Positions 8,823 through 16,184 of a stretch of 64,000 nt of DNA are shown piece by piece. Both the position numbers and the translations under genes were made by a program. Below the pieces are notes generated by a model. The model was not told the origin of the DNA. It made no database searches and saw only the letters and a list, made by a program, of their open reading frames with translations. Every line of letters begins with the position of its first letter. Within the stretch, counting starts at the first letter, position 1. The stretch is taken from assembly GCA_902765215.1 (NCBI GenBank), contig CACWZA010000002.1, positions 62,001 through 126,000 on the forward strand, in the 5' to 3' direction. The stretch is from an uncultured bacterium (GTDB taxonomy: Bacteria; Cyanobacteriota; Vampirovibrionia; Gastranaerophilales; Gastranaerophilaceae).

Positions 8823-9635
8823 ATGAAAGAAAGACTTGATAAAATACTTGTAGATTTAGGATATTTTGAGAATAAAAGCAAAGCCTCCGCTTCTATTATT
8901 GCAGGTGATGTACTTGTTAATAATGAAAAGATAACAAAAGCGGGGTATCAGCTGAACCCTGATAAAGAGTATGAGTTCACTATAAAATCAATGCCTTATG
9001 TATCAAGAGGCGGGTTTAAGCTCCAGAAAGCACTTGATGCGTTTGAGTTTAACCCGAAGGACAGAATATGTCTTGATGCGGGAGCTTCAACGGGCGGGTT
9101 TACGGACTGTCTTTTGCAGAGAGGGGCAAAGTTTGTTTATGCGGTTGATGTTGGCTACGGGCAACTGGCATGGAAACTCCGCTCTGACGACAGGGTGAAA
9201 ACTATTGAAAAAACAAACCTCAAAATCTGCGGGGTTGAGGATATCTATTCAGAGGGCGAACCGCTTGCCGATTTGCTTGTTTCTGATATGTCGTTTATTT
9301 CATTAGAAAGGGTTTTGCCTAACCTTAAAACATTGTTGAACCCTGAGTTTCACGAAATGATTTGTCTTATAAAACCTCAGTTTGAAGCAGGAAAAGAATA
9401 TGTCGAAAAAGGCGGGGTAATAAGAGATAAAAATACTCATAAAATGGTTATTGAAAATGTCGCAAACTGTGTTCATTCGCTGGGTTACAAAATTTTAGGC
9501 CTGACTTTTTCCTCAATAAAAGGCCCTAAAGGAAATATTGAATACCTGATTTGGTTTACCTCAAATGATACAGAGGAAATTGATTACAATGTAGAAGATG
9601 TGGTGAATACAGCACACAGTACACTGAACGGGTAA
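8823..9635 (+). CDS. tlyA: TlyA family rRNA 2'-O-methyltransferase (S4 + FtsJ)
   Basis: A 270-residue protein with an N-terminal S4 RNA-binding domain (RLDKILVDLGYF, residues 3-60) and a C-terminal FtsJ/RrmJ-type methyltransferase fold. The S-adenosylmethionine loop is DAGASTGGFTD, followed by the acidic VDVGYGQL motif. The TlyA family methylates cytidine 2'-OH groups in 16S and sometimes 23S rRNA; older annotations call it hemolysin A. It ends the run that begins with the HEAT gene and is followed after 15 bases by a strong terminator. Confidence 0.93.
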   Translation: MKERLDKILVDLGYFENKSKASASIIAGDVLVNNEKITKAGYQLNPDKEYEFTIKSMPYVSRGGFKLQKALDAFEFNPKDRICLDAGASTGGFTDCLLQRGAKFVYAVDVGYGQLAWKLRSDDRVKTIEKTNLKICGVEDIYSEGEPLADLLVSDMSFISLERVLPNLKTLLNPEFHEMICLIKPQFEAGKEYVEKGGVIRDKNTHKMVIENVANCVHSLGYKILGLTFSSIKGPKGNIEYLIWFTSNDTEEIDYNVEDVVNTAHSTLNG

Positions 9636-9650
9636 GAATAGATTATAATA

Positions 9651-9682
9651 AAAAAGCGGTAATCAACGATTACCGCTTTTTT
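9651..9682. terminator. Bidirectional intrinsic terminator
   Basis: Stem GCGGTAATC / GATTACCGC with loop AAC, flanked by an A-run on the left and a T-run on the right, so it can stop both tlyA (+) and the small membrane ORF (-). The same nine-base stem recurs in the terminator at 49155-49175. Confidence 0.92.
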
Positions 9683-9699
9683 ATGTCCTTATATGTTTT

Positions 9700-9825
9700 C
9701 TATTCTCTATTGGTAAACAAGCTTAATATGCCTACTATTATTGCTCCAATAATAAATAAAGGAATTAAAATCCCGGGCATACATACCACAACAAGCATTA
9801 CAAATAAAAAACAAATAAGTTCCAT
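9700..9825 (-). CDS. 41-residue hydrophobic membrane peptide
   Basis: A short ORF, MELICFLFVMLVVV followed by a second hydrophobic stretch ending TNRE. It reads as one or two membrane-spanning helices. The ATG at 9825 is preceded by AAAGGA at good spacing. It begins 45 bases downstream of the TM2-domain gene on the same strand and ends just before the shared terminator, which is why I accept it despite its length. No homologue recognised; it could be a small partner of the TM2 protein. Confidence 0.5.
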   Translation of the reverse strand: MELICFLFVMLVVVCMPGILIPLFIIGAIIVGILSLFTNRE

Positions 9826-9870
9826 ATTTTATTCCTTTGTTTGTGTTTGTATTAAAGTATTGTTCTGTAA

Positions 9871-10371
9871 TTATACCAAAATTCTGCCGTTGCAGTCCTC
9901 TTTTTGGCAAGCAGCCACAATGCCTTCGATTACACCTATTAACCATGGAATCCATGTCCAGCAGAATAACAAGTAGATAACCCCTTGACCAGGTTTACCT
10001 GCGTAAAATTTATGAACGCCTATATTACCAAGTAAAATTGCGAATAAAACATAAGGAATTTTGTTTACTGCATGTTTTGACCCAACATTGTAGTATGGAC
10101 CTTCAGGAACGGGACCAACATTATTGCTTCCCTGATTTTGGCTAAGATTAATATTTATACCGCCGCTTTTTACCATATCTGCTATATCAGATTTTTCTTC
10201 CTTCTTTGGTTCTGCTTTTACGCAAACTGACTTATTCTCTGAACTAAAGATATTGACTTCATCACCAACATTCGGATTGAAATTACAATCGTCAACCCTT
10301 ACTTCAGTTAAAGAGCCATCTTCGTTGCCAACAGTAATAATATCATTTTCGATTTTAATGATTTTACCCAT
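9871..10371 (-). CDS. TM2-domain membrane protein
   Basis: A 166-residue protein with a beta-rich N-terminal domain (residues 1-55, GKIIKIENDIITV), a linker, and a C-terminal TM2 domain: two helices around GNIGVHKFYAGKPGQG and WIPWLIGVIEGIVA. The TM2 domain is widespread but functionally undefined; the motif between the helices resembles a G-protein-coupled-receptor DRF loop. The ATG at 10371 has AAAGGA upstream. It is divergent from the XRE regulator at 10535, with 163 bases of AT-rich promoter region between them. Confidence 0.88.
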   Translation of the reverse strand: MGKIIKIENDIITVGNEDGSLTEVRVDDCNFNPNVGDEVNIFSSENKSVCVKAEPKKEEKSDIADMVKSGGININLSQNQGSNNVGPVPEGPYYNVGSKHAVNKIPYVLFAILLGNIGVHKFYAGKPGQGVIYLLFCWTWIPWLIGVIEGIVAACQKEDCNGRILV

Positions 10372-10534
10372 AATTTTCCTTTCTTTTTTTCAGTATTCCT
10401 ATTCCAACAAAAATAGTATACCATATTTTTTTCAAAAAGGTAGTGTATATTACGATAAATTATTAATATTATGTTGTTGAGTTCATTGTGTTTATTAGTC
10501 AAATATTAAGAGAAAATCATTAAGAGAGGTCGTC

Positions 10535-10879
10535 ATGAACGCAGAAAAAGAACTTGGGAAAAAGATTAAAAAATTACGAAAAGAACACGGATATACACAA
10601 GAACAACTTGCTGAATTAGTTGATATTGATAATAAACATTTATCAAAAATTGAGAACGGAGTTCATTTGCCGGCATATAAAACTATCAAAAGGCTATCCG
10701 AAGTTCTTAATTTTAACCTGCAGGATATGGAATCACTGACATCAGATAAGGATTTGATTAACAGAGACCCTTTGTATTATAAAGCATTAAAAATACTCAA
10801 TTCTGCCAAGACCAAGAGAGAGATTAACAACTATTTCAGAGTCCTTAAATTGGCATCTGAGTTAATGAATAAAGAATAA
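10535..10879 (+). CDS. XRE-family HTH transcriptional regulator
   Basis: A 114-residue protein with an N-terminal Cro/C1-type helix-turn-helix at residues 6-62 (KKIKKLRKEHGYTQEQLAEL then HLSKIENGVHLPAYKTI). The remaining 50 residues are helical and may dimerise. A GAGAGG ribosome binding site precedes the ATG. It is divergent from the TM2 gene and may regulate it or itself, but no clear operator palindrome is visible between them. Confidence 0.88.
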   Translation: MNAEKELGKKIKKLRKEHGYTQEQLAELVDIDNKHLSKIENGVHLPAYKTIKRLSEVLNFNLQDMESLTSDKDLINRDPLYYKALKILNSAKTKREINNYFRVLKLASELMNKE

Positions 10880-10925
10880 TTCGATTTTACACTTATGTAT
10901 TTTATTCAAATAGAGGCTTAAACCC

Positions 10926-11795
10926 TTAAAAAAGTTTTTCTTTTAAACTTAATGCGGTTGGGGTTGTTGCAAGCCCTGCCTGAGCGCTTTCTTTCAGCAT
11001 AGGGGACATAAGTTGACCTGTCTGGCGCATTGCATCTATTACCTCGTCAACAGGTATTTTACTTTCTATTCCCGCAAGTGCCAGTTCCGTTGCACTCACG
11101 GCGTGCATTGATAAAAGCGGGTTTCTTTTTATACATGGTACTTCCACCATCCCGCATACAGGATCACAGGTGAGCCCCAAAATATTCTTCAAGGCAAGTG
11201 CAACTGCATTGAAAATAGTATTAATATCCCCCGCCATTGTCTGTGCTAGTCCGCCTGCGCACATTGCCGCTGCAACCCCACACTCTGCCTGACAGCCTGC
11301 AACCGCTCCCGCAAGTTGAACCTTATTAGAAATAATACTTCCAATCTTCCCTGCGGTTATTAAAAAGTTTATTTGTTCATCATCTGATAAATCATATTCT
11401 TCGGAATAAGCAACCAAAACCCCGGGTATAATACCACAGGAACCTGCGGTCGGGCACGCTACAATTCTGCCCATTCTTAAATTTTCTTCCGAAGTCGCAA
11501 GTGAATAGGTCAAAATCTTTTCATAAAGACTTCCGAAAACTGATTTTTGTGCGGAATATCGTTTAATCAGTTTTTCGCAGTCGTCACCGCACCAGCCGCT
11601 CACAGATTTTTCGTTAGAAGTTATACCTGTTTCTATGGTTTCACGCATAGTAACAATATGTTTAAGCACCTCTGCTCTTACTTCTTCGACACTAATATCC
11701 GAATTCAGGGCCTCTTCTTCCTGTGTCAGTTCCCATATTGTTTTGTTCTGGCTCTGTGCTTCTTTTTTTAATTCTTCAAAGGTTGTTATACTCAT
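10926..11795 (-). CDS. sdaAA: L-serine dehydratase, iron-sulfur type, alpha subunit
   Basis: The catalytic alpha chain of the [4Fe-4S] L-serine ammonia-lyase, which turns L-serine into pyruvate and ammonia. The 289-residue length is typical of the two-subunit form. Cluster and active-site Cys are visible in CPTAGSCGIIPG, GCQAECG and CDPVCGMVEVPC. It overlaps the beta-subunit gene by four bases (ATGA), so the two are translationally coupled. The oxygen-sensitive cluster fits an anaerobe. It is the last gene of the eda-csaB-sdaAB-sdaAA run. Confidence 0.95.
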   Translation of the reverse strand: MSITTFEELKKEAQSQNKTIWELTQEEEALNSDISVEEVRAEVLKHIVTMRETIETGITSNEKSVSGWCGDDCEKLIKRYSAQKSVFGSLYEKILTYSLATSEENLRMGRIVACPTAGSCGIIPGVLVAYSEEYDLSDDEQINFLITAGKIGSIISNKVQLAGAVAGCQAECGVAAAMCAGGLAQTMAGDINTIFNAVALALKNILGLTCDPVCGMVEVPCIKRNPLLSMHAVSATELALAGIESKIPVDEVIDAMRQTGQLMSPMLKESAQAGLATTPTALSLKEKLF

Positions 11796-12448
11796 ACTTC
11801 TAATTTCCTGATTTGTGTTGTGTAATATACATCACCTATGTTTGCGATGGCATCAACTATCTTTTTATCCGCATAATTATCTAATGCGATATACATTGAT
11901 GCAGTTCCGCCCTTTTCGTTTCTGTCACAATGGAGTGATGCAATATTGATGTTTTCATTCTGAATAATCTTACTAACCGTCGATATCATCCCCGGTTTAT
12001 CTTTATACATCAGTAAGATTGTATGGTAATTCCCCGAAATGCTTACGGAAAAACCGTTAATTTCGGTAATCTTTATTTCCCCTGCCCCGATTGAGTTCCC
12101 CGATATTTTCATATCATCATTGATTACAATATCAACAGAATTCGGGTGTCTGCTTAAGTCCTCGCCGTACTCATATTTGTACTCTATATCGCTTACTGTT
12201 TCAAAAACATTTTTTATCCTTGTATCTGATACCTGATATCCGAGTATTCCTGCAAGAAGTCCTTTTTCCGTTCCGTGTCCGAACCCTGTTTGCGCAAAAG
12301 AGTTGTACAGTTTGAAATAAACTTTTTTGACAGGTTTTGAATAGATATTCCTCGCCATTAGCCCCAGTCTTACGGCACCTGCCGTATGCGAGCTTGAAGG
12401 CCCTACCATAATAGGTGATATTACATCAAACAAGGTCTTATGATTCAA
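11792..12448 (-). CDS. sdaAB: L-serine dehydratase, iron-sulfur type, beta subunit
   Basis: A 218-residue beta chain: N-terminal domain with the family signature GPSSSHTAGAVRLG (residues 17-30) and a C-terminal ACT domain (residues about 148-215) that probably binds serine for regulation. The start is a TTG with GGGGAT upstream; no ATG fits. It begins three bases after csaB and overlaps sdaAA at its 3' end. Confidence 0.94.
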   Translation of the reverse strand: MNHKTLFDVISPIMVGPSSSHTAGAVRLGLMARNIYSKPVKKVYFKLYNSFAQTGFGHGTEKGLLAGILGYQVSDTRIKNVFETVSDIEYKYEYGEDLSRHPNSVDIVINDDMKISGNSIGAGEIKITEINGFSVSISGNYHTILLMYKDKPGMISTVSKIIQNENINIASLHCDRNEKGGTASMYIALDNYADKKIVDAIANIGDVYYTTQIRKLEV

Positions 12449-12451
12449 TTT

Positions 12452-13519
12452 TTATCCCCTTTTACCTCTCTGTGATTTTGCGTCGGTTCTTTTTATTCGT
12501 TTTTCTTTCTTGATTTCGTTTATCCCTGTCTTATCCCAGTTGAATTGGTATTTTTTTGCATTTTCCATAAGATTCCAGCGGGATAAGTTTTCCATATCAG
12601 TGAACTGTTTTGTATAGCTGTTTTTCTTGCTGTCCATTGATAAGCAAGGAATACCGTGTTCTTTTGCAAGGGTTTCTACCTTTGGATCATAACCAATCGC
12701 AAGGGTTTTAACCCCGTACTTTATCGCAACCAGACAAGCGTGATATCTCATCCCTATCATACAATCGTACTGAGATATGTGTTCAATAATTTCATTATTA
12801 TTGAGCCCTTTTGCAATAGTAACATTGATGTCAGGGTTCAGCTTCTTCATTTTGTTATAGAATACCTGAGAAATTCCGACATCGGCTTCATCCTGAAGCG
12901 ATAATAATTCAATCTCTCTATCGAAATAACGCATATTTATTTGTTTAATAATCTGGTCAAATAATTCATCAGTCAGAGTATTGAAAATTCTCAGCTGAAC
13001 CCCAATTTTTGAAGTTCTTTGAGGTTGTTCCACTTCAAGACTGTATATCGGATCGCAAACCAAATTAGCATTTACCTTCCATTTCTTCAAAAGTTGAAGA
13101 CTGCGTTCATCTCTTACTGATACATAGTTTGCACGTTTGAGAACAGATTTTGCGGTGTTAGTTGCAAACCAACCGTTAATAGGCCCTATCCCCTGTGCAA
13201 AAATTACGACTTCTTTGTTAATAAGCTGCGCTAACTGGATAATGATACTGTAATACAGCAAACTTTTTGTGCTTGTGACATTCTGGAGCAGACTGCCTCC
13301 GCCTGATATTAAAACATCACAATACGCAATCTGGTTCATAACAAGAGGCATATTAAGATAATGTACACTGTGTACCCCGTAGGTATCAAAGGTTTTTCTC
13401 GGGTTTGCCGTAAGCACGGTTACATCACAATCTTTCAGTTTATCGAGTAATACCTTTAATATTGCCTCGTCGCCAAAATTGTCAAAACCATAATATCCTG
13501 ATATTAAAACTTTTCTCAT
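12452..13519 (-). CDS. csaB: Polysaccharide pyruvyl transferase, CsaB type
   Basis: A 355-residue protein of the polysaccharide pyruvyl transferase family. The N-terminal Rossmann motif SGYYGFDNFGDEAIL is characteristic of CsaB, which transfers pyruvate from phosphoenolpyruvate to sugars of a cell-surface polymer, often the anchor for SLH-domain proteins. GMRYHACLVAIKYG is the second conserved block. The C-terminus is a basic tail (KREKRIKR). It lies six bases after eda and three before sdaAB, so it is co-transcribed with two pyruvate-producing enzymes. No SLH protein is seen in this window. Confidence 0.9.
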   Translation of the reverse strand: MRKVLISGYYGFDNFGDEAILKVLLDKLKDCDVTVLTANPRKTFDTYGVHSVHYLNMPLVMNQIAYCDVLISGGGSLLQNVTSTKSLLYYSIIIQLAQLINKEVVIFAQGIGPINGWFATNTAKSVLKRANYVSVRDERSLQLLKKWKVNANLVCDPIYSLEVEQPQRTSKIGVQLRIFNTLTDELFDQIIKQINMRYFDREIELLSLQDEADVGISQVFYNKMKKLNPDINVTIAKGLNNNEIIEHISQYDCMIGMRYHACLVAIKYGVKTLAIGYDPKVETLAKEHGIPCLSMDSKKNSYTKQFTDMENLSRWNLMENAKKYQFNWDKTGINEIKKEKRIKRTDAKSQRGKRG

Positions 13520-13525
13520 CTATAC

Positions 13526-14134
13526 TTATCCTTTTAATTTTTCAAGTATTTTTCTGGTTTTATCAGTTATTTTGTCAAGTTTCTTTTCGTCACACAAATC
13601 GCGTCCGATACCTACTGCAAATGCTCCCGCGTTTATGTAATCAGATATTTCGTCTGTTTTAATATTTCCCATAGGCATAACTTTAAGGAACGGCATCTGT
13701 CTTAAGATGTCTTCTATATAACGCACCCCACCAAGTGCTGTTGTAGGGAAAATTTTTGTAAGCGGTATTCTTGATTTCCACGCAACATACGCTTCACTTG
13801 CTGTCGTTGCACCTGCGATAAAAGGAACTCCTATGTTCTTTGAAATTTTTACCATATTCATCTGAAAAATCGGTGATGAAAACATTGTAGCACCTGCTTC
13901 AAATGCTGCATTTGCCTGCCATGTAGTAATTATACCCCCTGCACATACATTGGCTTTCTTTGACACATTAGAAATTACATCATATATTTTTCCGCTTTCA
14001 ACATTTATTTCTAATACTTTTATCCCGCCTTCAATCAGCGCAAATGCAATATCTTCTGCCTTTGCAGCATCTTTTTGTCTTATTATAGGGTATAACTTCT
14101 CCTCTGATAATATTTTTATTAAATTTTTGTTCAT
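13526..14134 (-). CDS. eda: KDPG/KHG aldolase (class I)
   Basis: A 202-residue TIM-barrel aldolase of the Eda family, which cleaves 2-keto-3-deoxy-6-phosphogluconate (or 4-hydroxy-2-oxoglutarate) to pyruvate. The family Glu is in VLEINVES, and the Schiff-base Lys is in TKIFPTTALGG. A glycine-phosphate-binding loop, VMPMGNI, follows. A good AAAGGA site precedes the ATG. First gene of the minus-strand run; no edd, kdgK or sugar acid genes are nearby, so the substrate is uncertain. Confidence 0.9.
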   Translation of the reverse strand: MNKNLIKILSEEKLYPIIRQKDAAKAEDIAFALIEGGIKVLEINVESGKIYDVISNVSKKANVCAGGIITTWQANAAFEAGATMFSSPIFQMNMVKISKNIGVPFIAGATTASEAYVAWKSRIPLTKIFPTTALGGVRYIEDILRQMPFLKVMPMGNIKTDEISDYINAGAFAVGIGRDLCDEKKLDKITDKTRKILEKLKG

Positions 14135-14177
14135 AATTTGTCCTTTTTATCTAATTTATTATATCATAATATAAATG

Positions 14178-14207
14178 AAGGGGTAAATATTATAGCAATA
14201 TTTACAT
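14178..14207. repeat. GGGGTAAATATT half-element with inverted repeat
   Basis: Between eda and the cyclase gene. GGGGTAAATAT is the recurrent motif found at 32266, 37911, 44327 and 63791; here GTAAATATT is followed after five bases by its exact complement AATATTTAC, forming a hairpin. Confidence 0.55.
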
Positions 14208-14227
14208 AAGAAACAGAGGGCTGTAAG

Positions 14228-16162
14228 TTGCGGTTTATAAAATTTTTACTGGTACTAATATCAATATTTTTATTCTTTTGGCTGGCATATTGGGCAACAG
14301 ATGAATTTATTGAACCGAAAACCTATAACCATATGGTTAAGACCTTTACCGCACACGAGCCGGGAAGCAGTGAAATAGCACTGATTGTTATTGATGATAA
14401 ATCTATCGGGCGACACCGCTGGCCGTGGAGAAGGGATTTGTACTGCCCAATATTTAATTATTTTAACGATTACACCAAAGCAAAAGTCGTTGTTTCTGAT
14501 TCAATACTTGTCACAAAAGATGATCCCGTTGCGGACAGAAAGTATTATGATTGTCTGAAACGCTGCAAAAATATGGTTGTCGGTATGACTATGTTTTCAA
14601 GACCATATTTAGACGAGGCTGCAGGGCTGAGGTATGACGAAAAATTTAAGAAAAAGTTTGATGTTAATATAGAAGATGCGAGAACTCATTCGGAAGATTA
14701 TCCTATGAGAAGTCTTGTTGTTTTCCCTGACGATTATTTTAATGCTATTGATAAAGTGGGTTCAATTAAACTGGCAAAAGGTGCGGACGGCTATGTTCGT
14801 GTTGCCATAAATGCAATGTACTATAAAGGGGTTATTTATCCTTCACTTGCGCTCAGAGCATATATGCTTGTAAAGGGTGAGAACAAGATTTATGTTACGG
14901 ACAGGGGTGTTATCGGAAAAAAATCGGGGTTGAATATCCCGACTACCCGTGAAAAATCGGGTATCTACACCTTTATCAGATATTATAAACCTAATTCATC
15001 AGGGAGCGGTTATACACACAAAACATATTCGGCTATTGATATCATAGATTCTTATAATGATATAAAAGCGGGCAAAAAACCGCTTATAGATCCGAAGGTT
15101 TTTGACGGAAAAATAGTTATGTTTGGTGCAAATGTTAAAGCGACTGCAACAGGGCTTTCTGATATAAAACGCACACCTGTTTCTAATGACCATTCAGGGT
15201 TGGATATTCAGGCAACTACTCTCGATAACTATCTGCATAACCACTTTATGCATGAATTTTCTGACTGGCAAAATGTTTTGGTTGCTTTGTCGTTGATGCT
15301 TTTGACATTTTTTATCATAAGAAATTGTTCCCTGTTTATTGCAATTTCGGGGATAACTTTATTCTTAATTCTTTATATGGTTTTCTGTGCGTTCCTTTAC
15401 AGAAACGGGTATGCAATAAATACGACAACTCCGATATCAATGGCTATTATAACAATGATTTTTGCATATTCTCATAAGTATATTCTTGAGGATAAGAACA
15501 AAGAAAAAATAAAAAATGCTATGGGGAAATATATTTCCGAAGATATTATGAAGAGTGTCGTCAAAAATATTGACGAATTAAAACTGGGCGGTAAAAAAGC
15601 CAATGTAACCGTTCTTTTTGCCGATATAAGAGGGTTTACCTCAATGAGTGAAAAACTTTCCGCTGATGAAGTTTCCGTCATATTAAACGAATACTTTACC
15701 GAAATAGAGCCGATTGTAACCCGCCACAACGGGGTTATAAACAAGTTTATCGGTGATGCGGTTATGGCTATTTTCGGAGAACCTATACAGGACGAAAATC
15801 ACGCTAAAAATGCTGTCCGCTGTGCCTGTGAGATGCTTGATAAGGTTAAAGAACTTCAGGCTAAATGGTTAGATGAGGGAAAACCAAAAATTGAAATAGG
15901 CATCGGTATAAATACCGGAGAAGCCTTCGTCGGAAATATAGGCTCAGAAAAACGTATGGAATATACCGTTATAGGTGATATGGTTAACCTCGCAAGCAGA
16001 ATTGAAGGGAATAATAAAACCTATAAAACTAATCTGTTAATCAGTGAATCTACATATTCTTATGCAAGAGGTATAGTAGATACGGTTAAAATTTCAAATG
16101 TGAAAATCAGAGGGAAAGAAAAAGAATTAAATCTGTACGAAGTTATAAAATTAATCGATTAA
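14228..16162 (+). CDS. CHASE2-domain class III adenylate cyclase
   Basis: A 644-residue membrane sensor enzyme: one N-terminal helix (residues 4-24), an extracytoplasmic CHASE2 sensor (about 35-340), three membrane helices (about 352-425), and a cytosolic cyclase domain (about 455-640). Metal-binding Asp residues are in FADIRGFT and GDAVMAIFGEP. Substrate-specifying Lys in INKFIGD and Asp in TVIGDMVNLASRIEG indicate ATP, so cAMP is the expected product. The start is a TTG preceded by GAGGG. The same layout is common in cyanobacteria and deltaproteobacteria. It is followed 22 bases later by recG. Confidence 0.92.
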   Translation: MRFIKFLLVLISIFLFFWLAYWATDEFIEPKTYNHMVKTFTAHEPGSSEIALIVIDDKSIGRHRWPWRRDLYCPIFNYFNDYTKAKVVVSDSILVTKDDPVADRKYYDCLKRCKNMVVGMTMFSRPYLDEAAGLRYDEKFKKKFDVNIEDARTHSEDYPMRSLVVFPDDYFNAIDKVGSIKLAKGADGYVRVAINAMYYKGVIYPSLALRAYMLVKGENKIYVTDRGVIGKKSGLNIPTTREKSGIYTFIRYYKPNSSGSGYTHKTYSAIDIIDSYNDIKAGKKPLIDPKVFDGKIVMFGANVKATATGLSDIKRTPVSNDHSGLDIQATTLDNYLHNHFMHEFSDWQNVLVALSLMLLTFFIIRNCSLFIAISGITLFLILYMVFCAFLYRNGYAINTTTPISMAIITMIFAYSHKYILEDKNKEKIKNAMGKYISEDIMKSVVKNIDELKLGGKKANVTVLFADIRGFTSMSEKLSADEVSVILNEYFTEIEPIVTRHNGVINKFIGDAVMAIFGEPIQDENHAKNAVRCACEMLDKVKELQAKWLDEGKPKIEIGIGINTGEAFVGNIGSEKRMEYTVIGDMVNLASRIEGNNKTYKTNLLISESTYSYARGIVDTVKISNVKIRGKEKELNLYEVIKLID

Positions 16163-16184
16163 GTTTCATTGAAGGGAATTTAGT

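Noticed and set aside
9683-9976. Plus-strand ORF of 97 codons
   Set aside because: It is antisense to the TM2 gene end and the small membrane ORF, starts inside the terminator T-run and has no ribosome binding site.
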